A stretch of 64,000 bases of DNA, taken from positions 1-64,000 of the forward strand of contig NZ_JAWLCI010000019.1 in NCBI RefSeq assembly GCF_041687215.1, in the 5' to 3' direction. This document shows, piece by piece, positions 17,452 through 24,216 of this stretch. This DNA comes from Mariniphaga sp041687215 (GTDB taxonomy: Bacteria > Bacteroidota > Bacteroidia > Bacteroidales > Prolixibacteraceae). Numbering within the stretch: the first letter of the stretch is position 1; every line of letters starts with the position of its first letter. The notes below the pieces were generated by a model. The model saw only the letters and a list, made by a program, of their open reading frames with translations. It was not told where the DNA came from and ran no database searches. Made by a program: the position numbers and the translations under genes.

Positions 17452-18507
17452 TTAATTAGTAATTTTTTTTCTTTCAATACCAACAAAATACAAGTCAAAT
17501 CCGCCTTTTCCGCCCGGCCGGTTCGATGAAAAAATCATCATGTCGTTGTCGAATTCCCATTTATCGGATCGCACAATGGGCCTGAATTCATCGTATTCCG
17601 AATTAATTTCACTCCCAAAATTGACGGGTTCGCTCCACTTTCTGTTTTCAAAAACGGAGTAATACAAATCGTACCCGCCAAATCCGCCGACTCTGTTCGA
17701 GGCAAAAACCAGTATGTTATTGGTAATGGACGGGCATTTGTCATCAAATCCGGAAGAAAGAACACCATCTTTTTCAACGGACGCTGAACTGTTTTCAGCT
17801 AAAATTTCAACGATTTCTTTGCTGTTGTCGGTTTCAACTTTGTAAATATCAAATTTGCCGCCTCTGTTTGACGTAAAATAAATTTCAGAGTTATTGTTAT
17901 TGAAGGTTGGATAAGCATCATCAAAATCTGAATTTAGAAATTCAACAGCAATGGGGTCTTCATAATTTTCATTTTCAAGATTCTGAGTAAAAAAGATATC
18001 CTGATTTCCGTTTGAATTGTTTGAATAAAGGAAAATGTAAGTTTCAAACCTTCCGTTCATATTCGTTCCGCCACTGGTTCTTCCCATGGGAATAAGGCAG
18101 GGCCCAAACTCGTCAAAAGGTGAATTGATTTTGTTTAGCGCCTTATTGATATTTTCATTTTCAATATGAACAGAAAGATTGGCTCGGGTTTCTTCATAAA
18201 TGTCAAGTTTCCCGTTTTTTTTCGAAAATTCCACCGACATCAGTTTGTAAACGATATCGAAATTTTCACCTTTGCTGTTTCTGTTCGATGAAAAACAAAA
18301 AGGAAAAACATCCAAAAAAACGGGGATGTCGGAATTGTAATCGTCGAACTCCGTATTAAATTCCTCTAAATTAACCGGCGAGGTTGGAAAGTGGCCAATG
18401 GTATATTTGTTTCCTCCCCAGTTCAGGTTGAATAAATCGCAGGAAAACAGTGTCATTGAAGCTACTAAAAGGAGAGCGGAACTTTTGTAAAAAATATTGT
18501 TTTTCAT
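17452..18507 (-). CDS. PD40-repeat (TolB-like propeller) lipoprotein
   Basis: 351 aa from the ATG at 18507, with signal LLLVASMTLFSCDLF. The upstream ATG at 18528 falls inside the promoter -10 box and is rejected. Repeated blades carry the PD40/WD40-like signature: CFSSNRNSKGENFDIVY, IYFTSNRGGKFDIYKV, LVFASNRVGGFGGYDLYY and MIFSSNRPGGKGGFDLYF. Such propellers are common in OmpA-associated and type IX secretion-related lipoproteins. There is no OmpA domain here. It leads a three-gene operon with two outer-membrane barrels. Confidence 0.82.
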   Translation of the reverse strand: MKNNIFYKSSALLLVASMTLFSCDLFNLNWGGNKYTIGHFPTSPVNLEEFNTEFDDYNSDIPVFLDVFPFCFSSNRNSKGENFDIVYKLMSVEFSKKNGKLDIYEETRANLSVHIENENINKALNKINSPFDEFGPCLIPMGRTSGGTNMNGRFETYIFLYSNNSNGNQDIFFTQNLENENYEDPIAVEFLNSDFDDAYPTFNNNNSEIYFTSNRGGKFDIYKVETDNSKEIVEILAENSSASVEKDGVLSSGFDDKCPSITNNILVFASNRVGGFGGYDLYYSVFENRKWSEPVNFGSEINSEYDEFRPIVRSDKWEFDNDMMIFSSNRPGGKGGFDLYFVGIERKKITN

Positions 18508-18526
18508 TGGAATAGTTTTTTTTAAC

Positions 18527-18556
18527 ATGATGGTTTTTCAATGGTATTGGTTGCGT
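18527..18556 (-). promoter_or_regulatory. ECF-sigma-like promoter, copy C
   Basis: ACGCAACC-N15-CCATCAT on the minus strand. The -35 box is identical to copies A, B and D, and the -10 differs at two positions. It lies 20 bp before the PD40 gene and fixes its start at 18507. Confidence 0.55.
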
Positions 18557-18648
18557 TAAAAAATCATTTTTAAAAGCAAAAGCAGCATTAAAATGACAAA
18601 CAGGGCAATTCCTGTAATTTTATTGTTGTTGAAGTCGTAAAGTTTCAT
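18556..18648 (-). CDS. 30-residue single-pass membrane peptide
   Basis: A short open frame: a polar start MKLYDFNNNKITG, then IALFVILMLLLLLKMIF and stop. The hydrophobic run of about 17 residues would just span a membrane. It lies 42 bp after the preceding lipoprotein gene on the same strand, and its stop codon is the edge of promoter copy C. There is no homology call and coding status is not proven; the clean polar/hydrophobic split is the main argument. Confidence 0.45.
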   Translation of the reverse strand: MKLYDFNNNKITGIALFVILMLLLLLKMIF

Positions 18649-18690
18649 ATTCAATTTGTTTTGGCTGTTTAGCTAACCTTTTGGGTTGTT

Positions 18691-19122
18691 TTAATATTCG
18701 TATAAAATCTGGTCACCGGAATTTGTAATATTTAGTAACACCTTATTTCCATCGACTTGTAAATCTTTAACATCAAACGTTATTTCTTTCCCAATATAGG
18801 CATCACACAGTTCCTGATTTTTTAAAGACAACCGTAAATTTCTTTGAGGTGGATTGGAATAAAGAATAATCCCTGAATCAATTAACTTTACTTCCCAGGA
18901 ACTTCCGCTGCAGCCACTTGAGGCAAAATTAATTTCTAAACAATCAGCATTTATTTCGGCACTGTTTATCGTAAGCTGGTCATTGGGTGCAGTATTGTAC
19001 TTTTCTTTGCTTACAATAACCGTTTGGTCGCAAACTGTAGATAAATTGTCGGTTTCTTTGTCACAGGAAGTTAATAACAGTCCGGTTATTATTGCTCCAA
19101 ATATATATTGTAAGGTTTTCAT
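18691..19122 (-). CDS. Small lipoprotein, unknown function
   Basis: 143 aa from the ATG at 19122. The start MKTLQYIFGAIITGLLLTSC gives a lipoprotein signal with the Cys near 20; an in-frame ATG eight codons earlier overlaps the promoter. The mature part is beta-rich with two Cys pairs possible (LSTVCDQTV, NADCLEINFASSGCSG, ELCDAYIG). The SGCSGSSWEVKLID stretch recurs in small Bacteroidota lipoproteins, but I cannot name the family. It is driven by ECF-like promoter D, with only about 15 bp between -10 box and ATG. Confidence 0.7.
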   Translation of the reverse strand: MKTLQYIFGAIITGLLLTSCDKETDNLSTVCDQTVIVSKEKYNTAPNDQLTINSAEINADCLEINFASSGCSGSSWEVKLIDSGIILYSNPPQRNLRLSLKNQELCDAYIGKEITFDVKDLQVDGNKVLLNITNSGDQILYEY

Positions 19123-19137
19123 AATTCTGTTTTTCGT

Positions 19138-19167
19138 AAGATGCAAATGTTTAAAATTAGGTTGCGT
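19138..19167 (-). promoter_or_regulatory. ECF-sigma-like promoter, copy D
   Basis: ACGCAACC-N15-GCATCTT on the minus strand, identical in both boxes to copies A and B although the spacer differs. Confidence 0.6.
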
Positions 19168-19249
19168 TAAAATTAGCTTTTTAAGTTCAGTTTTTCCCTG
19201 TAAACTCCTAAATTCTGTTTTTCCCTGTCATTCATCTGAAATTTTGTAC

Positions 19250-19257
19250 TAATTTTG
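19250..19257 (+). promoter_or_regulatory. Possible -7 box upstream of the tRNA-Val array
   Basis: TAATTTTG fits TAnnTTTG and lies 10 bp before the first tRNA-like unit. No convincing -33 element was found. Confidence 0.3.
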
Positions 19258-19266
19258 CCGGCACTT

Positions 19267-19493
19267 GGGTTGTTACCTGCCTGCCTGCCGGCAGGGCTCA
19301 GTTGGTATAGTCCGCCAGCCGGCGGATGACAGGGTAGGGGTCGTTAGTTCAGTTGGTTTAGTCCGCCAGTTGGCGGATGACAGGCATAGGGGTTGTTAGC
19401 TCAGTTGGTTTAGTCCGCCAGTTGGCGGATGACAGGGATAGGGGTTGTTAGCTCAGTTGGTTTAGTCCGCCAGTCGGCGGATGACAGGGTAGG
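19267..19493 (+). repeat. Tandem array of tRNA-Val 5' halves with REP-like hairpins
   Basis: Four units start at 19267, 19338, 19390 and 19442, and the intact tRNA starts at 19494. The last four steps are exactly 52 bp. Each unit has the tRNA 5' acceptor and D-arm (24 nt), a palindrome TCCGCCAGYYGGCGGA (16 nt) in place of the 5' anticodon stem, and TGACAGGxxTAG (12 nt) resembling the anticodon loop of the real tRNA. The first step is 71 bp because 19 bp with a second palindrome, CCTGCCTGCCGGCAGG, are inserted in the acceptor/D-arm region. None of the four can fold as a tRNA. Confidence 0.88.
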
Positions 19494-19568
19494 GGGTCGT
19501 TAGTTCAGTTGGTTTAGAACGCATGCTTGACAGGCATGAGGTCGGCAGTTCGAATCTGCCACGACCCA
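19494..19568 (+). tRNA. tRNA-Val (anticodon GAC)
   Basis: Acceptor GGGTCGT/ACGACCC, D-arm GTTCAGTTGGTTTAGAAC, anticodon stem CATGC/GCATG with loop TTGACAG (anticodon GAC), T-arm GGCAG-TTCGAAT-CTGCC, discriminator A; CCA is not encoded. It is the only intact member of the tRNA-like cluster. A GIY-YIG gene starts 14 bp after its 3' end with no visible promoter of its own. Confidence 0.93.
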
Positions 19569-19582
19569 CATAAACTTTCAGA

Positions 19583-19831
19583 ATGTACTTTGTTTACGCA
19601 CTGTATTCATCAAAATTCGATAAGATCTATATTGGGTCCAGCGAAAATCCTGAAAAAAGATTACAATCACATAATGATGAACGAAATAAAGGTTGGACGC
19701 GTAAATTCCAACCGTGGCAATTAGTTTACACCGAAGAATGTGCGACAAAAACAGAAGCTTTAAAAAGAGAAAAGCAACTGAAAACTGCAGCTGGAAGAAG
19801 ATTTGTATGGGAATTAATTAAGAATAATTGA
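19583..19831 (+). CDS. Small GIY-YIG nuclease, copy 1
   Basis: 82 aa, essentially one GIY-YIG (URI-type) endonuclease domain. The two motif halves are FVYAL and IYIG, the catalytic Arg is R26 in NPEKRLQSHN, and the metal-binding Glu is probably E63 in ALKREKQLK. There is no extra DNA-binding domain, as usual for the solo UPF0213-like family, whose members resemble homing endonuclease cores. It starts 14 bp after tRNA-Val, so it is presumably read through from the tRNA. The position between tRNA copies suggests a selfish, tRNA-associated element; cleavage of tRNA genes is inference only. Confidence 0.9.
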   Translation: MYFVYALYSSKFDKIYIGSSENPEKRLQSHNDERNKGWTRKFQPWQLVYTEECATKTEALKREKQLKTAAGRRFVWELIKNN

Positions 19832-19844
19832 TTCCATTTAAAAT

Positions 19845-19920
19845 GTTAGATCAGTTGGTTTAGTCCGCCAGCCGGCGGATGACAGGGTAGGGGTCACTGG
19901 TTCGAATCCAGTACGACCCA
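19845..19920 (+). pseudogene. REP-interrupted tRNA-Val-like remnant 1
   Basis: It keeps a D-arm (GATCAGTTGGTTTAG) and an intact T-arm (ACTGG-TTCGAAT-CCAGT) with 3' acceptor ACGACCCA. The 5' acceptor strand is lost (TTAAAAT stands where GGGTCGT is needed). The anticodon stem is replaced by TCCGCCAGCCGGCGGA. It cannot make a functional tRNA. Confidence 0.85.
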
Positions 19921-19934
19921 CATAAACTTTCAGA

Positions 19935-20183
19935 ATGTACTTTGTTTACGCACTATATTCATCAAAATCCGATAAGATCTATATTGGGTACAGCGAAAAT
20001 CCTGAAAAAAGATTACAATCACATAATGATGAACGAAATAAAGGTTGGACGCGTAAATTCCAACCGTGGAAATTAGTTTACACCGAAGAATGTGCGACAA
20101 AAACAGCAGCATTAAAAAGAGAAAAGCAACTGAAAACTGCAGCTGGAAGAAGATTTGTATGGGAATTAATTAAGAATAATTGA
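19935..20183 (+). CDS. Small GIY-YIG nuclease, copy 2
   Basis: 82 aa, 95% identical to copy 1, with changes F12S, S19Y, Q46K and E58A. The GIY-YIG core, R26 and E63 are kept, so activity may persist. S19Y lies next to the YIG motif, and E58A removes an acidic residue five positions before the presumed catalytic Glu. Two of six base differences are silent, a high share of replacements that hints at weak constraint on at least one copy. It is preceded by the tRNA remnant in the same way that copy 1 follows the true tRNA. Confidence 0.9.
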   Translation: MYFVYALYSSKSDKIYIGYSENPEKRLQSHNDERNKGWTRKFQPWKLVYTEECATKTAALKREKQLKTAAGRRFVWELIKNN

Positions 20184-20196
20184 TTCCATTTAAAAT

Positions 20197-20272
20197 GTTA
20201 GATCAGTTGGTTTAGTCCGCCAGCCGGCGGATGACAGGGTAGGGGTCACTGGTTCGAATCCAGTACAACCCA
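20197..20272 (+). pseudogene. REP-interrupted tRNA-Val-like remnant 2
   Basis: Same structure as the copy at 19845, with one extra change in the acceptor (ACAACCC). It marks the right edge of the array; the following bases are unique sequence leading into the dipeptidase stop. Confidence 0.85.
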
Positions 20273-20304
20273 CAAAATTCAGAGCTGGATTTTTCCGGCT
20301 CATT

Positions 20305-21516
20305 TTATTTTTTTGCCAACTCTTCCACTTCCCTGAACACCCTGAAAAAATTGCCGCCCCACACTTTCAAAATTTCTTCTTCGGTATAACCCCGTTTTAC
20401 CATTTCGCGGGTGATGTTGGGCATCTGGCTCACATCTTCGCAGTCGGCCAAACCGCCGCCACCGTCAAAATCGCTGCCAATGCCTACGTAGTCAATTCCC
20501 ACCAGGTTTTTTACATGGTCAATGTGGTCCACCAAATCGGCAACGGTTGGCAAGTCCTTTGGATATTTTTCACCGGTTTCGCGCCATTTTTGCCTGAAGG
20601 CTGCTTTTTCTTCATCGGTCATCGACTCAAATTCAGTGTTGTAAATTTTTCGCAGCTCCTGCATTTTTTTGTAGCGAACTGTTGTGGTGTCGGGGTCTTT
20701 TATGTAGTCATCGAGCAGACAGATTTGAATAACACCGCCGTTTTTGGCCAGTGCTTTAATCATGTCGTCGGTCATGTTGCGTGGATGACGGGCAAAGGCG
20801 CGCACACTGGAGTGGGACGCGATTACCGGCGCTTTACTGCGTTTCATTACATCGAAAAATGCCTTGTCGGAAATATGTGAAACGTCAACCATAATTCCCT
20901 GGCGGTTCATCTCTTTTACCACCTTTTTTCCAAATTTACTCAGGCCGTTATGTTCCGGTCCGGCTGCATCGGTCGAAGAGTCGCAGATTTCATTGTTTTT
21001 GGAATGGCTTAGTGTAATGTACCGCACTCCCTTGTTGTAAAATTCCTGAACACGTTTGATGTCAGTTCCCAACGGAAATCCGTTTTCCATGCCAATGTAA
21101 ATGGCCCGCTTTCCGGCAATTTTCAGCCGTTCGGCATCGGCAGATGAGGTAGCAACTTCGGCCAGGTGGTTGTATTTTTTGCAAACCGCCCAGGTAGAAT
21201 CAATCATCTGGTGTGCCCTTTTGTAGGCTTCTTCCGTATTTTCGGCAGTCCGTTCCCGTTGGCCGGTAAAAGCTGCAAAAAAGATGGCATCCAGTCCGCC
21301 TTCTTTCATGCGCACAAAGTCCACACGGCTGCGGGGAGCTTCATTTCGCTGTCCCACATCAAAACCTTCGTTGAGCAAAGCCATCGGCGTGTCAACGTGG
21401 GTATCAACGGTCAGTGCCTTTGCATGAATTTTTTGTGCCCTCAATTCTTCATTTTGGCCGGAAACTGAAATGGATACAGATAATGCAATAATCGCGGTTG
21501 AAATTAATTTAATCAT
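20305..21516 (-). CDS. Membrane dipeptidase, peptidase family M19
   Basis: Exported zinc dipeptidase of 403 aa, the renal-dipeptidase family that cleaves dipeptides, often with D-residues. The start at 21516 gives the signal peptide MIKLISTAIIALSVSISVSG; an ATG nine codons earlier adds only a polar stretch. Metal ligands are visible in order: HVDTP (His, Asp), the bridging Glu in GMENGFPLG, His in VDVSHISD, His in IASHSSVRAF, and Asp in IGSDFDGGGG. Monocistronic; it may help in peptidoglycan peptide or nutrient peptide turnover. Confidence 0.93.
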   Translation of the reverse strand: MIKLISTAIIALSVSISVSGQNEELRAQKIHAKALTVDTHVDTPMALLNEGFDVGQRNEAPRSRVDFVRMKEGGLDAIFFAAFTGQRERTAENTEEAYKRAHQMIDSTWAVCKKYNHLAEVATSSADAERLKIAGKRAIYIGMENGFPLGTDIKRVQEFYNKGVRYITLSHSKNNEICDSSTDAAGPEHNGLSKFGKKVVKEMNRQGIMVDVSHISDKAFFDVMKRSKAPVIASHSSVRAFARHPRNMTDDMIKALAKNGGVIQICLLDDYIKDPDTTTVRYKKMQELRKIYNTEFESMTDEEKAAFRQKWRETGEKYPKDLPTVADLVDHIDHVKNLVGIDYVGIGSDFDGGGGLADCEDVSQMPNITREMVKRGYTEEEILKVWGGNFFRVFREVEELAKK

Positions 21517-21594
21517 ATTATGATTGATAACAAAACTTTGCAATTATACAAAAAGTATGCTGACCGTATTTACAGCAGATGAGAAAAGTTAGAA

Positions 21595-22542
21595 TTACTT
21601 TTTTTCCGCACCAAACCGGTAGGTTATTCCCATTTTAAAAGTATGGTAGTGGTAATCATTTATTCCGGTAATAAATTCAGCCTTCCAGTCGATTGATTTG
21701 CCTGATTTTTCAATATTCAGCCGGTACACCAGCGGGTCATTGTTGCCGGTCACACCAATAAATTCATACACATCGTATCCAAAATATCCGCCAATTTCGT
21801 TGGCTACCGAAAAGTTGTTTTTGCGCAATTTCAATCCTGCTTCAACCAGCGGACCTTCGTCTTGTGCCATTTCCACCTTGTTGGTTTGCCACAAATAGAA
21901 TCCGCCCAAACCTGCAATGCGCAATTCGTCCAAAATTCCGGTTTTTGGGAAAAAGCTCTTTCCGAGCGCCAGGTAAAAATAGTTGGTGCCGGCATCGGAA
22001 TAGCGGCCATGTTTCATTAATCCGGTTGTGTTTTTAAACGAATAATTCAGGGTGATATCGGGCAGTTTTTTGTGATTTTTTAAAACCTGAATTCGGGTAC
22101 TAATCCACAAATCGCCCTGGTGGGTAATCCAGCCGGGGTCGTCGTAGTAAATTTGCCTTTCGTCTCTTTTTTCGTTTGTCATTCTGAATGTTTCGGTGGG
22201 GAAACCCCAAAAGCGAACCTCCACTTTTTCGGGAACAACAATCCATCGAATACTCAGAAATGAATTCACAGCCGTATCGCCTTTCATAAAATGGGTGTGG
22301 ATGCCGGTTTCCAGGCTCGATGAACCTGCAACCAGCGCGTAATCCATTTCGGGTACGGGAAGTGCATTCGGCCCCATAGTTCCGGGGGCCACCTGAATCC
22401 ATTTGTTCACATGGCTGCTGCCAAAATCGGTCCAGTCTTTGGTGCTCCGCGACTGCCCGAAAGATTCAGGCGACAAAGTCAGGCTGAAAATTATCAGGAG
22501 CAAAACTTTTACTTTGCGATGTTTTTTATGCCAATAAATCAT
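21595..22542 (-). CDS. Exported beta-rich protein, unknown function
   Basis: 315 aa with a signal peptide (LLLIIFSLTLSPESFGQ) and an amphipathic strand pattern that ends HTFKMGITYRFGAEKK, suggesting an outer-membrane barrel of about 12-14 strands. Segments such as ETGIHTHFMKGDTAVNSFLS and LRIAGLGGFYLWQTN look porin-like. I do not recognise the family. It shares a 104-bp divergent spacer with the DUF3810 gene, containing CAAAAATA at 22560-22567 (a reverse -7 box). Confidence 0.65.
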   Translation of the reverse strand: MIYWHKKHRKVKVLLLIIFSLTLSPESFGQSRSTKDWTDFGSSHVNKWIQVAPGTMGPNALPVPEMDYALVAGSSSLETGIHTHFMKGDTAVNSFLSIRWIVVPEKVEVRFWGFPTETFRMTNEKRDERQIYYDDPGWITHQGDLWISTRIQVLKNHKKLPDITLNYSFKNTTGLMKHGRYSDAGTNYFYLALGKSFFPKTGILDELRIAGLGGFYLWQTNKVEMAQDEGPLVEAGLKLRKNNFSVANEIGGYFGYDVYEFIGVTGNNDPLVYRLNIEKSGKSIDWKAEFITGINDYHYHTFKMGITYRFGAEKK

Positions 22543-22646
22543 AAAAAATAATTCAGCTTCAAAAATAAGTTTTTACCTCAAACTATTCGTTCATCCGAGA
22601 GTTTTCTATTTTTGGCAAAAATGAATGGATAACATTTTGGTTTCGA

Positions 22647-23726
22647 ATGAAAAAACATAGAAAAAAAATAAAAAACCTGCGCTGGTTTCTGCTCCCGCTT
22701 TTTGCTGTCTTTACATTTTTTCTGACAGAACTGGCTGCCCGAAACCCGGTTTGGATTGAAAAATACTACACGCAGGGAATTTATCCGGTTATTGCCACAT
22801 TTCTTTCATTTTTAAGCAATTTGTTCCCATTCTCGCTGGGTGACCTGTTTTACGGGTTTTTAATTCTGTTGCCCGTCGTACTGATTCTGTTCGGTTTTTT
22901 AAAACGAATATCGTGGAAGTTTGCTTTAAAACTTGGGCTGAACATTTTAGCGCTGGTTTATATTTCATTCTACTTTTTATGGGGTTTCAATTATTACCGG
23001 AGCGATTTGAACCAGCGCCTGGAAATATCTGAACAAAAACCTGCCACTGAAAATTTTATCAGGGTGTTTGAAAACCTGGTTGAACAGGTAAATGCATCGC
23101 GAACTGATTTTGAAAGCATCACAAAAGCCGAAATTGATTCACTTGTTGAGGTTTCTTTTGAAAAATGGGCCCCGGTATTAAAGTTGCAATATCCCCTGGG
23201 AAGACGAAGAGCCAAAGAAATTACCCTGAGCCGGTTTTTTGCGCAGGCAGGAATTTCGGGCTATTACGGGCCATTTTTTAACGAAGTGCATATAAACCGG
23301 CACAACCTGCCGCTGGAATATCCATTTGTTTTGGCACATGAAAAGGCTCACCAGTTTGGAATAACCAGCGAGGCCGAAGCCAATTTTTATGCCTGGGTGG
23401 TTTGTTCTCAAAGCGAATCGAAACACCTGCAATATTCGGCAAACCTGGCTATACTCAGGTACTTTCTTTACCAGGGAAATCGGCTGGAAGAACTTCCTCA
23501 AATTATCGAAAAACTGGATGAAGGAGTTAAAGCCGATTTCAGAAAAATAAGGGAACACTGGCTGGAGTTGCGAAATGAAAAGATCGATCAGGCTGCTTCG
23601 AAAGCAAACGACGCCTACCTGAAAGCCAATAAAATAGAAAAGGGAATTCAGGATTATACCGGTGTGGTGAAACATGTAATGGATTTCTCAGCAGATTCTG
23701 TTTTTATGAAGAAACAGGCATTCTAA
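22647..23726 (+). CDS. DUF3810 membrane protein with HExxH-like motif
   Basis: 359 aa. Three hydrophobic segments lie in the first 115 residues (LLPLFAVFTFFLTELAA, FLILLPVVLILFGFL, LNILALVYISFYFLWG), followed by a soluble domain. VLAHEKAHQFGITSEAEANF carries an HExxH-type zinc site (HEKAH) plus a downstream Glu, as in gluzincin-type metallopeptidases. That is the reason DUF3810 is suspected to be a membrane protease. The start is preceded by a TATTTTTG box at 22607-22614. Substrate unknown. Confidence 0.87.
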   Translation: MKKHRKKIKNLRWFLLPLFAVFTFFLTELAARNPVWIEKYYTQGIYPVIATFLSFLSNLFPFSLGDLFYGFLILLPVVLILFGFLKRISWKFALKLGLNILALVYISFYFLWGFNYYRSDLNQRLEISEQKPATENFIRVFENLVEQVNASRTDFESITKAEIDSLVEVSFEKWAPVLKLQYPLGRRRAKEITLSRFFAQAGISGYYGPFFNEVHINRHNLPLEYPFVLAHEKAHQFGITSEAEANFYAWVVCSQSESKHLQYSANLAILRYFLYQGNRLEELPQIIEKLDEGVKADFRKIREHWLELRNEKIDQAASKANDAYLKANKIEKGIQDYTGVVKHVMDFSADSVFMKKQAF

Positions 23727-23852
23727 CTCCTTTTTGTGGTTTCCTTTTAAAACATAAATACAGAATTTTGTCTCCATGTTTAAAACAAAACAGGTGAAGT
23801 ATCGTAAAAGAGGACATTAATAAAAATTCTTAAAACCTTAAAACAATTTATT

Positions 23853-24068
23853 ATGTCTGACAGTATTTACAAAATTATCGAAGTTGTGGGCAGCAGTCCC
23901 GAGTCGTGGGAAAAAGCAGCCCAAAATGCCATCGCCCGTGTGTCCGAGTCGTTATCTGATTTGCGTATTGCTGAAGTTTGCAAGATGGATATGCATCTGC
24001 ATGAAGGTAAAATTCAGTACTATCGCGTGAAAATGAAAATTTCATTTAAGTATCACGGACATGAATAG
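23853..24068 (+). CDS. Dodecin family protein
   Basis: 71 aa, the normal dodecin size; these form 12-mer hollow shells that bind flavins. The start SDSIYKIIEVVGSSPESWEK and the middle segment ISESL-like SESLSDLRIAEVCKMDMHLH match the family. The residue that stacks on flavin in archaeal and bacterial dodecins (Trp in some, His/Gln in others) corresponds to a non-aromatic position here, so cofactor binding may differ. Monocistronic with its own terminator. Confidence 0.9.
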   Translation: MSDSIYKIIEVVGSSPESWEKAAQNAIARVSESLSDLRIAEVCKMDMHLHEGKIQYYRVKMKISFKYHGHE

Positions 24069-24089
24069 TACTTTTCCCGGGTTTCAAAG

Positions 24090-24120
24090 AGGTGTCAGTT
24101 CATGGCACCTTTTTGTTTTT
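24090..24120 (+). terminator. Rho-independent terminator of dodecin gene
   Basis: AGGTGTC pairs with GGCACCT (one T-G pair) over an AGTTCAT loop, followed by TTTTGTTTTT. Confidence 0.75.
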
Positions 24121-24216
24121 AGCGATAATAATTGCAGATGAAAAACTGGTAATGCAATTTTTAAATCGTTATATTTAAGGTCTTTTTGCAAGATTAAATC
24201 ATTTAATTAACTCAAT

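Larger units (their letters stand above)
19569..20272 (+). repeat. Two tandem 352-bp units: GIY-YIG gene + REP-interrupted tRNA
   Basis: The 3' acceptor octamer recurs at 19561, 19913 and 20265, a period of exactly 352 bp. Each unit holds a 14-bp leader, an 82-codon GIY-YIG gene, a 13-bp gap and a tRNA-like sequence with a REP hairpin. The two coding copies differ at six bases (four change the protein), and the last acceptor has ACAACCC for ACGACCC. This points to recent duplication. Confidence 0.92.

Noticed and set aside
19186..19228. Direct repeat TTC[AT]GTTTTTCCCTGT spaced 27 bp apart.
   Set aside because: Only two copies, AT-rich, no link to a gene start; kept out of features as possible chance.
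19267..19568. Evenly spaced 52-bp units at first look like a CRISPR array.
   Set aside because: No unique spacers: the whole unit repeats and is tRNA-derived. No cas genes nearby.
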